This document shows, one piece after another, positions 1-8,538 of a stretch of 64,000 bases of DNA. The position numbers and the translations under genes are program-made. The DNA comes from Cyclobacteriaceae bacterium. Its GTDB lineage: Bacteria; Bacteroidota; Bacteroidia; Cytophagales; Cyclobacteriaceae. The notes beneath the pieces are model-generated. The model was not told where the DNA came from, did not search any database, and was given only the letters and a program-made list of their open reading frames with translations. Each line of letters begins with the position of its first letter. The stretch's first letter is position 1. The DNA is taken from positions 1-64,000 of the forward strand of contig BPHC01000009.1 in assembly GCA_026003355.1 (NCBI GenBank), read 5' to 3'.

Positions 1-97
1 GGAGTGCGTCACTATCACCCGACAACAAACTTTGATGCGGGGCAGAAAGCTTGCATAACCACCTAAACTTCAATGTTTTATACCGCTTGTTGTAAGC
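1..97. repeat. attC-like site A, right part only
   Basis: This is the right half of an imperfect palindromic site whose left half lies outside the window. The right core is GTT at 89-91 followed by GTAAGC at 92-97. Those six bases are the exact reverse complement of GCTTAC at 8397-8402, beside the AAC core of site B, as expected for the two ends of one integron cassette. The central part (about 30-75) resembles the centre of site B (about 8462-8505): both hold a TTGATGCG-type motif and a TAACCAC motif. The role as a recombination site is inferred from structure. Confidence 0.6.
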
Positions 98-220
98 AGT
101 GGTTCTTTGTCCTCCGTCTATATTAGTCAGATTATCAATTAATTTAAGTGTCAGATTGTGTGTCGGCAGATTTAATTTTTGCGAAACGTGGAAGATGTTT
201 TTGTTTTTCTCTCTGCGTGG

Positions 221-300
221 GCTAAGCAAACTCTTTTGCAAGCTTTGATTAAAGCGTGGGGTTGCAGCGGCTTGCAAATGTGCTTGCTTTAGCGTTGGGC
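221..300. repeat. Imperfect hairpin, possible decayed attC-like site
   Basis: The left arm at 221-244 and the right arm at 269-294 pair imperfectly over about 23 bases, sharing GCTAA and TTGCAAGC blocks, around a loop of about 24 bases. The right edge carries GTT at 294-296 followed by GGGC, so on the minus strand it reads GCCCAAC, which fits the RYYYAAC core of integron attC sites. It directly follows the stop of the small leftward gene that ends at 289. No partner end with matching complementarity was found, so it may be a dead site inside a larger cassette or simply a transcription-stop hairpin. Confidence 0.4.
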
Positions 301-600
301 TTTCTTTGGGCTTATCCATATTGATAATATTAAACCAATACCTACAATCACATCAACAATATTCCATATCTCTCTACCAAGTGCTATTTTAAAAAATGGT
401 TGAAAAAGTATTGCCTAAGCTCCATAAGTAATCATCTCTACTTTTTTACCTTGCTCGTTAGCCTGATAAGCAAGAATTACAAAACCAACAAGACCTGCAA
501 ATCTTACAAACTGATAAAAACCGTATGTCATATCCAACAAGCACAGAAAGAATAGACCTGCAAGGACAACTTTTATTATTGTAGCCAAATTATTTTTCAT
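289..600 (-). pseudogene. Small two-helix membrane protein with in-frame amber stop
   Basis: Read from ATG at 600 to TAA at 289, this encodes about 103 residues with hydrophobic segments near residues 7-25, 35-50 and 80-95. A single TAG codon at 415-417 interrupts it after residue 61, and the same frame continues as sensible membrane-protein sequence (...AILFQPFFKIALGREIWNIV...). I recall a conserved Bacteroidota small membrane family (DUF6804-like) with this layout; this is memory-based. One base change (TTG to TAG) would explain the break; a sequencing error or a real nonsense mutation are both possible. The start overlaps the end of the TerB-like gene by 11 bases, so it is probably the last gene of the same operon. 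Confidence 0.6.
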
Positions 601-1120
601 CTTTAAAACTTGAAAAATCAATTGTCTGAATTTCTTTTATTTCTGGGATGGAAATAGTTGAAAGTAAATCACTGTGGGTTTCACTTTTCACAATGTCTTG
701 GGAATAATCCTTATCAAAAAGATATTCAACTGCACCAAAGCGGTCTCGAATTATTTCATCGTGCAAGTCAAGATGTGAGCGAAGAAAGCGGATAAATTTA
801 ATTTCGTTTTCATCTATTTCTTTATTTGCCATTGCAAGTCGAAACACGACTTCAAGAATTAAAAGTTCTTGAACAGGATTTAATTTTGTTGCTTTTAAAT
901 CCGCATAAAGGTCATCAATTATATGCTTTCCTTTTTCCTTTAAGGTTTCTATCAGATTATCTAATTCTTCAGACAAATCAATATCTTTAAAGTAGATAGA
1001 AGCCTTATCCAGTGCTTTCATTTCTTTAATTTCCATTTCATCAATATGCCCATCACAAGCTATTGTGCAAAAGGCAACTTTGAAAAGCAAATGTTGAAAT
1101 TGTTGTTTTTCTAGTGTCAT
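590..1120 (-). CDS. TerB-like protein
   Basis: The product has 176 residues. It resembles the TerB/DjlA-type all-helical domain: two repeats carry acidic motifs, ACDGHIDEMEIKEM near residue 21 and ANKEIDENEIKFIRFL near residue 97, in the positions where TerB folds bind metal. No signal peptide or membrane segment is seen. TerB-like domains occur in stress and membrane-associated systems, often with chaperones or ATPases. It starts 2 bases after the end of the upstream pseudokinase-AAA+ gene and overlaps the downstream small membrane gene, so it is translationally embedded in the leftward operon 8131-289. The function is inferred; the fold call is fairly confident. Confidence 0.7.
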   Translation of the reverse strand: MTLEKQQFQHLLFKVAFCTIACDGHIDEMEIKEMKALDKASIYFKDIDLSEELDNLIETLKEKGKHIIDDLYADLKATKLNPVQELLILEVVFRLAMANKEIDENEIKFIRFLRSHLDLHDEIIRDRFGAVEYLFDKDYSQDIVKSETHSDLLSTISIPEIKEIQTIDFSSFKDEK

Positions 1121-1122
1121 AT

Positions 1123-2922
1123 TTATTCATTATTTGTAGGACGAAAGCCTATAGGTCGGCGTTCGTTCTTAGTTTGTAAATCTTGTTTTTCGTTATCCCA
1201 TTGCCTTTTTAAAGCCTCATATTTCCTAATTTCTTTAAGCGAGACCGAGGGTTTGTTCTCGCTTATGACTTCTGAAAGAATGGACATTGTAATCCGACTT
1301 CTTGTCTTTAGAGCTTTTCTTGAGGCTTCATCAATTAAAAACTTTATGTCGCTTGACACGTAATTTTCAGTCATTAAAGCTAATTTTTCATAGTCAAGCG
1401 CAAGGTCAATTGGTCTATCTTTCAAATAAAGTTTAAACATTGCCATACGAGCATTTTTATCAGGAGGTGGCAAGTAAACTGATTTATCCAAACGCCCTGT
1501 CCGTATAACTGCAGGGTCAATTTTCTCAGGTCGATTTGTTGCACCAATTACAAAAATTCCTTTTTCTCCACAATTTGTCATTTGTGCCAAAAACTCATTG
1601 ACTGCTGAAGCGTGCATTTGATGGAGTTCGCCTTCCCTTGATGGCACAATTGCATCTAATTCATCAATAAAAATTATTGTTGGTGCTTTTTCTTCTGCTT
1701 CTTTGAAAAGTCTTCCAATATTTTCTTGAGTTGCATTAACATATTTGCTCTGCAAATCGGAAGGTTTTATCATTACAAAATTATACCCAATTTCTTCGGC
1801 AAATTTTTGAGCGATAAAAGTTTTCCCGCAACCCGGTGGGCCATATAATAACATTCCGTTTAACATTGGGACACCATATTCTTTGTATAATTCAGGATTG
1901 TTTAAAAAGTCAATTACATCTTCTTTAAGTTGCTGTTTAAGGCTTTCCATACCTGCAATTTGGTCAAAACATGTTCCTTGCTTTTTCTTATGTTTCTCTT
2001 TGGTTTTTACAAAGGTTTTTTGAATGTCTTTTGACTCTATAAGCATTTCACGCTTTAATGCTTTAGAAAAATCATCCGCTGTTTGAAAACGGTCTTCAAT
2101 TTCAATAGATAAAGCCTTTTTTAATGTATTTATAATTTGCTCATCAATTAAATCCATGTCTGCAAGAGAAAAATTTAAAGGTTTATTCCTTGCTGCTTCC
2201 AACAATTCTTTCTGCTTATTAATCATTTGTTTTAGGATGTTTTCATTAAAGAACGGGGGAACACCAAAAAGTAAGTGATACAACACCGCACCAACTGAAA
2301 ATAAATCACTTTGCGGAATAAAAATACCATTTAGTAATTCAGGTGCAGAATGAAATACAGATAAATACTTAATTGAAATGCTTTGTCCGTTTTGATGGAT
2401 AGTCCGTGCTTGTTCAAACCCTGTTAAAATTGGCTTGTCCCTCTTTGAAGAATAATCCAATATTATTGTATTCGGATTTATTCCATTATGAATTATTGGG
2501 TCTGACTGATTATGCAAATACTCAATTGCATCAAGTAATTCAATAATAATTGGGATTGCCGTATAGGGCGAAAGTGTTCCTTCTCTTTTTAACCTTTCTG
2601 TAAGAGTTTCGCCACTAACAAACTCATAAGCTAAAAATGCATACTTCTGCTTCGCAATAATTGTTTCTCCCTCATCCAACAACTTTTGTATATTGTTGTG
2701 ATTTATTTGCTTTAGTAAATTAAGATGTAATAGTTTACTGTTTTGGTCAAAGTATGATGAAGGCAGTGAGGCAAGATTAATTAAATCAAGCCTTACTATC
2801 TTACCCGAAGTATCTTTTGCCCGATATGATTGGACAAAATAATTATTTCCGATTGGAAATTGAATTTCAAACTTGTCGGAAATATTGAATCCTTTTGGTA
2901 ATATGTTTTCCTTCATTTCCAT
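1123..2922 (-). CDS. Pseudokinase-AAA+ ATPase fusion
   Basis: The 599-residue protein has two parts. Residues about 15-290 follow the eukaryotic-type Ser/Thr kinase fold, with an APE-like motif at 192-195 and a subdomain IX-like SDLFSVGAVLYHLLFG at 205-220. Its catalytic residues are gone: the VAIK lysine position is Asp46, HRD is HNG (145-147) and the DFG region reads TGFE (167-170). Residues about 315-560 are a classic AAA+ module: GPPGCGKT (361-368), IIFIDELDAI (416-425) and ATNRPEKIDPAVIRTGRLD (461-479), closest in style to FtsH/Cdc48. The gene shares its start base with the last base of the Hsp70 stop codon. A likely reading is that the dead kinase domain is a sensor or adaptor and the ATPase remodels a protein. 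The substrate is unknown. Confidence 0.85.
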   Translation of the reverse strand: MEMKENILPKGFNISDKFEIQFPIGNNYFVQSYRAKDTSGKIVRLDLINLASLPSSYFDQNSKLLHLNLLKQINHNNIQKLLDEGETIIAKQKYAFLAYEFVSGETLTERLKREGTLSPYTAIPIIIELLDAIEYLHNQSDPIIHNGINPNTIILDYSSKRDKPILTGFEQARTIHQNGQSISIKYLSVFHSAPELLNGIFIPQSDLFSVGAVLYHLLFGVPPFFNENILKQMINKQKELLEAARNKPLNFSLADMDLIDEQIINTLKKALSIEIEDRFQTADDFSKALKREMLIESKDIQKTFVKTKEKHKKKQGTCFDQIAGMESLKQQLKEDVIDFLNNPELYKEYGVPMLNGMLLYGPPGCGKTFIAQKFAEEIGYNFVMIKPSDLQSKYVNATQENIGRLFKEAEEKAPTIIFIDELDAIVPSREGELHQMHASAVNEFLAQMTNCGEKGIFVIGATNRPEKIDPAVIRTGRLDKSVYLPPPDKNARMAMFKLYLKDRPIDLALDYEKLALMTENYVSSDIKFLIDEASRKALKTRSRITMSILSEVISENKPSVSLKEIRKYEALKRQWDNEKQDLQTKNERRPIGFRPTNNE

Positions 2923-5498
2923 TAGTCTGTTAAAACGCTATCATCACCTGCAAATATTGGTTTATCAATATCCGGTAATAGTTTGTATAATTCAATTACT
3001 ATTGGTCTTAATTTTTGTTTGCTTGGATTGGTTGCTGCAATTCGCAGACCTTGGCTTATTAGCATTTTGGCTTTATTTCTGTCGCTCCAGTCGTGCATAT
3101 CAAATCCATCATTGAATTGTTTCAGCATCATAATTTCCATTTGAGCACCTAATGCCTGGTCAACAATTGTAAAACCAAGACCTCTCATTAAATCAGTTAA
3201 TTCTTTAGCAACTTTTACATTTTTATCTCGGATTATTTGCGGAATTTGCTCTTTAAATTGTGCAATAGCCTCTTTAACTCTTTCTTCATTTAAGCCATCG
3301 ACTTTTCCTTCAAATTCTTTAAATGTTTCCTCTAATTTGTAAAACGTATCCTTTAGATCTTCTTCTGTTTTTGGCCATTCGGTTGAATCCTGAATTTCAT
3401 CCAGTTTTCGTAAACATCTTCTAAGGTTGTCCAAAACTTGTTTTTTACGGTCATAATCACTGCGTCCTTGCTCTAAAAGCTTTGCCAGTTCGGCTAATTC
3501 GTTTGACAATTTATTTAGTGAATCTTTATCAGCAAAATCGCCTTCCTGTTTAATAATATTTATGGTTTGTTTGGCTTTTGATATTTCTGTTTCAAGCCAA
3601 TTTGCATCAATTTCTTTTTGAGTTGAATTGCTTGGAACTTCAACATCTTGTGTGAAATTCAGATACGGAAAGAATGCAGAAAGTGTTATGCGTTCTGATT
3701 TATCAACCTTAACTGTCAAATCAACATCACTACCTTCGGGTAAAAGATTAGGTAAATCCTCACCAGTAATTATTACATCATAAACGTGTTCATTGTAAAT
3801 TGCCCTTGAACCTTCTGCTCCATAATCACCTTGATAAATAGGTATTTTGATAAAGTCTGTTTTTGAACCGGGATTGATTTGCTTTTGAGTTTTTAGTCCG
3901 TTGATAGTTCCAGTAGCAGGCAGTGATTGATTTTTTTCAAGTCCTTTTATTGGTCGAAAAACAATTTTTCCACTTGCATTACTTTTAATCTCAATACCAA
4001 TATTGTATGGCAATGTTGCACTACCAACCTTTGAGCCTTGTATAATTGTAAAATCATTTGGTTCACTTGGTATTAGGTCGCCTTGCTCATTATATACAAA
4101 AACATTAAAGGCATTTGCTTTTCCTTCGTTTAGTTTTACTTCAATTACTTCGCCTGATTCGTTTATTTGAACTTTCCCGCTTGACCAAGCCTTATCGGTT
4201 CTTACAACTTCTGCAAAACATTTTTCAGGAATAGTACCTTCAGTTTTGTCTTTAAGTATTTTTATGGTAACAAACTCTTCATTTTCAACGGTTGTAGGCT
4301 CATAACCTAATCCAAGTTGAATTTTCGTTTTATCACGTTCTTTTTCAATAATTTCGTCCGAAACATTTACGGTTGAAGCGTATAATGCTGCACCTTTAGC
4401 AACAACGGTCATTGGGTCACAACTGGTATCAACCTTCTCAGTAACTTGTTCTTTTAACATTTTCCTCAATATTGGAGAATAAGTAGGGCCGCCAACTAAA
4501 ATCAATGCACCTAGATTGTTTCCGCTTAAATGATTCCTTTTAAGTAATTCTTTGCAAATATCAATTGCTTTCTGAAAAATTGGTTTAACAACTTTTTCCA
4601 TTTCAGTTTGAGAAATGGTAATATCTAATTCAAATTCGTTACCATCATCATCAGTTCCTGGTATGTCGCCCAAGTCAGATAAAATATTGTAGGTATCTTT
4701 AAAGGATAATTGAATTTTCGCTTCTTCGGCATAGTGTTTCATTGCATCACGCAAAACTTCTCTTTTAACATCATCGTTTATGATACTGTCTATCGAAAAA
4801 TTCTTTTGCAAATACGGAATAATTATTTCATCTACAATTGCATAGTCAATATTTTTACCTCCTAAATAATTGTCCCCCTCGGTATCAATAACTTTCATAA
4901 TTCCATCTTCAACCTTTAGCAAAGCTGCATCAAATGTACCACCACCAAAGTCAAAAACCAACCAAAGCCCGTCTTTGTTTGTTGCGTCTAATCCATAAGC
5001 CATCGAAGCAGCAATTGGCTCTTGCAACAATTCACAATGTTCAAAACCGGCAAGTTTTGCGGCTCGTAAAGTAGCATCTTTTTGATTTATTGTAAATTTA
5101 GCTGGAACGGTAATAACGACAGATTTTATTTCTTCATCCGTAATAAACGATTTTAATTTTTTTAGCACTTCGGCAGACAATTCTTCTGAAGTATAATCCT
5201 TATTCATATTTGAACTACTATACTTTTTGTCAGTTCCCATTGTACGTTTAAATTCAATGAAAGTATTTGAGCTTTCCGATTTAAAATCTTTCATTGCTTT
5301 TAGTTTATCTGCTTTCAAAGCGTTAACCGCAGCATCACCCGCTAAAATTGATTGTTTTTTATTGAAACTGATACAAGAGGGCATTGTATCTTTCAAAGTG
5401 TCCGTTTTTTTAATAATTGGTTCACCGTTTTCCATTCTGGCAATTGCCGAATTAGTTGTTCCTAAATCAATTCCGTAGTCAATTTTTGTTCTTGCCAT
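2922..5498 (-). CDS. Divergent Hsp70 (DnaK-like) chaperone with long C-terminal tail
   Basis: The 858-residue protein starts with the Hsp70 phosphate-1 motif (GIDLGTTNSAIA, residues 8-19) and keeps the second (DFGGGTFDAALLKV) and the adenosine motif (VGGPTYSPILRKML). The nucleotide-binding domain is followed by a beta-sandwich-like region and by a helical, Lys/Glu-rich tail. It is about 200 residues longer than DnaK and lacks the EEVD-like or acidic disordered end. The gene sits in the middle of the leftward operon, 26 bases after the GrpE-like membrane gene and abutting the pseudokinase-AAA+ gene. It is probably a dedicated Hsp70 for this operon rather than the housekeeping DnaK. Codon and base composition are AT-rich like its neighbours. 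Confidence 0.9.
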   Translation of the reverse strand: MARTKIDYGIDLGTTNSAIARMENGEPIIKKTDTLKDTMPSCISFNKKQSILAGDAAVNALKADKLKAMKDFKSESSNTFIEFKRTMGTDKKYSSSNMNKDYTSEELSAEVLKKLKSFITDEEIKSVVITVPAKFTINQKDATLRAAKLAGFEHCELLQEPIAASMAYGLDATNKDGLWLVFDFGGGTFDAALLKVEDGIMKVIDTEGDNYLGGKNIDYAIVDEIIIPYLQKNFSIDSIINDDVKREVLRDAMKHYAEEAKIQLSFKDTYNILSDLGDIPGTDDDGNEFELDITISQTEMEKVVKPIFQKAIDICKELLKRNHLSGNNLGALILVGGPTYSPILRKMLKEQVTEKVDTSCDPMTVVAKGAALYASTVNVSDEIIEKERDKTKIQLGLGYEPTTVENEEFVTIKILKDKTEGTIPEKCFAEVVRTDKAWSSGKVQINESGEVIEVKLNEGKANAFNVFVYNEQGDLIPSEPNDFTIIQGSKVGSATLPYNIGIEIKSNASGKIVFRPIKGLEKNQSLPATGTINGLKTQKQINPGSKTDFIKIPIYQGDYGAEGSRAIYNEHVYDVIITGEDLPNLLPEGSDVDLTVKVDKSERITLSAFFPYLNFTQDVEVPSNSTQKEIDANWLETEISKAKQTINIIKQEGDFADKDSLNKLSNELAELAKLLEQGRSDYDRKKQVLDNLRRCLRKLDEIQDSTEWPKTEEDLKDTFYKLEETFKEFEGKVDGLNEERVKEAIAQFKEQIPQIIRDKNVKVAKELTDLMRGLGFTIVDQALGAQMEIMMLKQFNDGFDMHDWSDRNKAKMLISQGLRIAATNPSKQKLRPIVIELYKLLPDIDKPIFAGDDSVLTD

Positions 5499-5524
5499 AT
5501 TATATTATTTTTAAAATTTTGCTT

Positions 5525-6435
5525 TTATTCTCCAACGCTAACTTCAACTTGTGCAGCCTGAATCATTACACCTTTAAAGTTAACTTGAGGTTTGATTATT
5601 CTTGTGATTATTTGTTCGCCTTTTTTTAAATTTTCATCAGGGCGGAAATTTGCAGTAACTCTCATTCCTGGGTCAAAGGGTTTATTAAGCATATCAACAA
5701 TTTCGTACCCATTGGCTTTAAAATTATCTTGAATACGTTCTACCGATGCGGAAAGCTGTTTTAATCCTTTGGTTTCAGGATCCATGTTTTTCAAATTTTT
5801 TTGTATTCGAATAATTTCATCTGCAACTTTCAATGCTAACGAATGGTCAACTTCTTCTACTTTCGCTGATGATATTTGCCTTTCGGCATTCATCAACTGC
5901 ATTTGGGTTTCAAGCAGTTTAATTAGCTGCCCATCAAGTTTTATTTGCTCCTCTCTCAGTGTTTCAGACGTCTCTTTTAATTTGGTCCAATAAGCCAGTT
6001 TTCTCTTTACTCAATTGCTTTTTGAGCCAACCAAAAAGCAGAACAGACAAAAGAGCAATGAGTAAAACTGCAATAATCCAGTACAGTGTGTTTTTCCCAA
6101 CCTTTTCATTTAACGTTGAGAGGTCTGCACTTGCTTTTTCGCTTGTTTGTTGAACTTTAACGCCTAAATTATCAGCGATTGTCTGCAGATTGCTATTTGT
6201 ATTTGCCAAATGGTCTTTCAAAATATTGAAACTATCAGTTACCGCTGTTAGTTTTTTTTCAATTTTTTGAATGTTGGTATTTGCGGTATTTAATTGTCCC
6301 CGATAACTTGATATTTGCTCCTTCAAGTCTTTCAATTCGGGTTTGTAATTGTTGTATTGTATCGTTTTTAGCTTGTGCAAACGTTGCAATGCTAAAAATT
6401 CCAATAGCAGTTATTGTTAAAAATATTTTACTCAT
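5525..6435 (-). CDS. Membrane-anchored coiled-coil protein with GrpE-like C-terminus (frame-disrupted)
   Basis: The sequence is read as one gene with two +1 breaks, near 6315-6325 and in the T4 run 5975-5978 (minus-strand A4). Joined, it gives about 300 residues: signal peptide MSKIFLTITAIGIFSIATFAQ, a coiled coil (about 25-110), one transmembrane helix (YWIIAVLLIALLSVLLFGWL), a second coiled coil, then a C-terminal domain with FDPGMRV and ITRIIKPQVNFKGVMIQAAQV. That end resembles the beta-wing of GrpE (FDP...; RPA-V-V), although similarity is weak. Neighbours are a J-like protein upstream and Hsp70 downstream, so a nucleotide-exchange factor tied to the membrane is a natural guess. An N-terminal start at 6435 gives the signal peptide directly. 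Confidence 0.6.
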
Positions 6436-6445
6436 ATTCGGTTTT

Positions 6446-8131
6446 TTATTCAAAAATTGAAACAATTAAAATATATAAGCCAATGCCAACTACCCATAGA
6501 ATCCACTTTTGAATCGGTGTGTCTCCAAAAAATATAATGCCACTATTTAGTTGTTTAAATAAATCTTTAAGTGTATTCTTATTTTTGTTATAATGTTCTC
6601 TCTGCTTGTTTGACATATCAAAAACTCCCAAACTTACTATTGCTCCCCACGCTTCTGAAATAACATTTTTAAGTTCTTCTAGAGAATATTCTGGTGCGTA
6701 AGGTATTTCATCTCTCAAAGAGCCCAAACCATCAAACAATGAATTTCTGCTGAAGCTGGGTATTGATAACCTACTAAATGGATCATTTTGATAATTAAGA
6801 TATTTGACATAATTATTTCTTTTCTCCATTGCGTTGTTCACAGTTGAAACTATCATTCCTAGTGCGTTACTAACCACTGCAGTACTAATTTTAGAATACA
6901 ATTCATCATGTACTCCCAACTTTAATTTCATATTATCAAGACGAGGTTTGCATGAATTTGCAAAATTTATTGCATTTGAAATTGTATCATCAAGTGATTG
7001 AAATTTTTCAAGTTTATCAGTGATAAATTTCAAGTCATCTCGTACGATATTCTGTTTATCCCTGTAAGGTTTTTCGGCTATCCATTCTTCAATATTTTTA
7101 AGATTTTCATCAATTCTATTACGAACTTGTCCATTAGGAGAAATGTCTTTGGCTAATTTTACAACTATACATGCTGCATCTCCTGGGTCAATATCATTCT
7201 TTTTTTGATGAACATTAAAAAAATCAATAGCACATTGTAAAATTTCATTTGCCAACTTATTGGCAATCATTTGATATTGTACATTATTTGCACCCCAAAC
7301 ATTTTTTAGAAAGACCAAATCTTCTTTTGTGTTTTTATAAAGTTCTTCGCCATACTCTTCGGCATCACTGGGGTTATCGTTCCTTTTTTGTTTAGTAAGT
7401 TCAATTTGGTTTTCAATATTGTTTAGAGGTCTGTCAGTAAACTTGCCCGAAATATATTGTTTTATTTCATTAGGGAAAGAGTTAAATGCTTTGACTATCT
7501 GACTTGGTTTTATACCATTGGGTTTATTCAGGTATGGTTTAACAATTTGTAGAATCTCATCAGCAAACTCTTTTAATATAATATCACGATTTATTGAAAC
7601 ACCATCGCCAATTACTGCAGCTACAAAATTATTGAACACCTCCGACAAAATTATCTTTGCCTTTAGATCAATAGCTTCTGAAAACTTTTCAAGGTTAAAA
7701 GAACCGTTATAAGAAACTAATCCAAGTTGAAGTGTCGAAATGTTATTTATTGCAGCAAAGTTTTTAGCCGTTACTGTTGAATCTTTTAGTAGTTTCTCCC
7801 AAATTTCGATAGCTTTTTCAATATGCCCATCTTTCAAATTGTTTAAAGCAGCTTCATCAATGTGTCCAGTATTTAAAAACCAAAATAGGGCATAATGAAC
7901 TTTGTTTTTTGCTTGTTCTATTTTACTAGCTGCTTCTTGTACCTTTTCTGTGCTGCGAACAACTTCTCCGAAAAACGGGAAATCATAGTCAAACGTTTTT
8001 GTTTTTCCAACTTCTGCAAATCTCTTAATGGTTGCAATTTGCTTTTGCAGTTCCTTTTCGGATGAGTTTCCAAAAAGTCCAAGTATTCTATATGGATTAT
8101 TTTTTATTGCATTCATATATGTTGCATTCAA
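6446..8131 (-). CDS. J-like membrane protein, first gene of chaperone operon
   Basis: The 561-residue protein opens with a J-domain-like stretch (NPYRILGL at about residue 12, then a helix, then EQAKNKVHYALFWF), but the HPD tripeptide needed to stimulate Hsp70 is absent. The middle is helical and acidic/lysine-rich without a recognised domain. A single hydrophobic helix (WILWVVGIGLYILIVSIFE) ends the protein, so it is probably tail-anchored. The next gene starts 10 bases after its stop. An alternative start is the Met at residue 6 (8116). By position it should act as the co-chaperone or client receptor of the operon; that is inference. Full membership in the DnaJ family is not supported. Confidence 0.6.
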   Translation of the reverse strand: MNATYMNAIKNNPYRILGLFGNSSEKELQKQIATIKRFAEVGKTKTFDYDFPFFGEVVRSTEKVQEAASKIEQAKNKVHYALFWFLNTGHIDEAALNNLKDGHIEKAIEIWEKLLKDSTVTAKNFAAINNISTLQLGLVSYNGSFNLEKFSEAIDLKAKIILSEVFNNFVAAVIGDGVSINRDIILKEFADEILQIVKPYLNKPNGIKPSQIVKAFNSFPNEIKQYISGKFTDRPLNNIENQIELTKQKRNDNPSDAEEYGEELYKNTKEDLVFLKNVWGANNVQYQMIANKLANEILQCAIDFFNVHQKKNDIDPGDAACIVVKLAKDISPNGQVRNRIDENLKNIEEWIAEKPYRDKQNIVRDDLKFITDKLEKFQSLDDTISNAINFANSCKPRLDNMKLKLGVHDELYSKISTAVVSNALGMIVSTVNNAMEKRNNYVKYLNYQNDPFSRLSIPSFSRNSLFDGLGSLRDEIPYAPEYSLEELKNVISEAWGAIVSLGVFDMSNKQREHYNKNKNTLKDLFKQLNSGIIFFGDTPIQKWILWVVGIGLYILIVSIFE

Positions 8132-8164
8132 AATGTTATTGTTCTTAATAATGAGTTGGCAAAA

Positions 8165-8228
8165 AATTGGCTATTTTGGCTTTGCGAAGGGTCAGTTTGT
8201 GTTTCGGGCAAAGCCAAATGTGCCAATT
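8165..8228. repeat. 21-bp inverted repeat (hairpin) upstream of the chaperone operon
   Basis: The arms at 8165-8185 and 8208-8228 are 21 bases each, pair with three mismatches (core TTTGGCTTTGC / GCAAAGCCAAA) and enclose a 22-base loop. Copies of GTTGGCA lie just outside on both sides. The hairpin sits between the operon start and site B, in a stretch of about 265 bases without any convincing gene. It could be a decayed attC-like site or a regulatory hairpin in the 5' leader of the operon. Confidence 0.5.
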
Positions 8229-8396
8229 GTGCGTTGGCAGATAAACCAAAAAAATGCGAGTGGGGCAAAAATTAAATCCTTCAGGGTCGGTTTGTGTGTC
8301 GCCATATTTCCTTTTCTGTCTGTTTGTATCGTCATTGTTATTATATTTTTCTTTCTAACGGCTGTCTATCAGGGTTGCAGTGTCTTTTTTACCATT

Positions 8397-8532
8397 GCTT
8401 ACAACGTTTTGGCGCTTGGCGCAGTGGCGGATTTCGGAGCACAAAACTGTCAATACACCACAAAAGTTGATGCGAGGTAGAATGTTCAATTAACCACTTC
8501 ACCCGCCATTGAGCCAAACGCCTGTTGTGGGC
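8397..8532. repeat. attC-like site B
   Basis: This is an imperfect palindrome of about 136 bases. The left core is GCTTAC-AAC (8397-8405) and the right core is GTT (8524-8526) followed by GTGGGC (8527-8532). Arms ACAACGTTTTGGCGCTTGGC and its partner around 8502-8526 (CCGCCATTGAGCCAAACGCC) pair with bulges, as attC sites do. The left six bases complement those right of site A, and the right six complement GCCCAC left of site C. The stop codon of the STAND gene lies just beyond at 8539, which is the usual gene-to-attC spacing for a leftward cassette gene. Confidence 0.75.
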
Positions 8533-8538
8533 TGTTGT

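Noticed and set aside
8028..8480. 150-residue rightward open frame over the operon start and site B
   Set aside because: It runs antisense through the start of the J-like gene and through two hairpins; no protein-like pattern beyond hydrophobic read-through.
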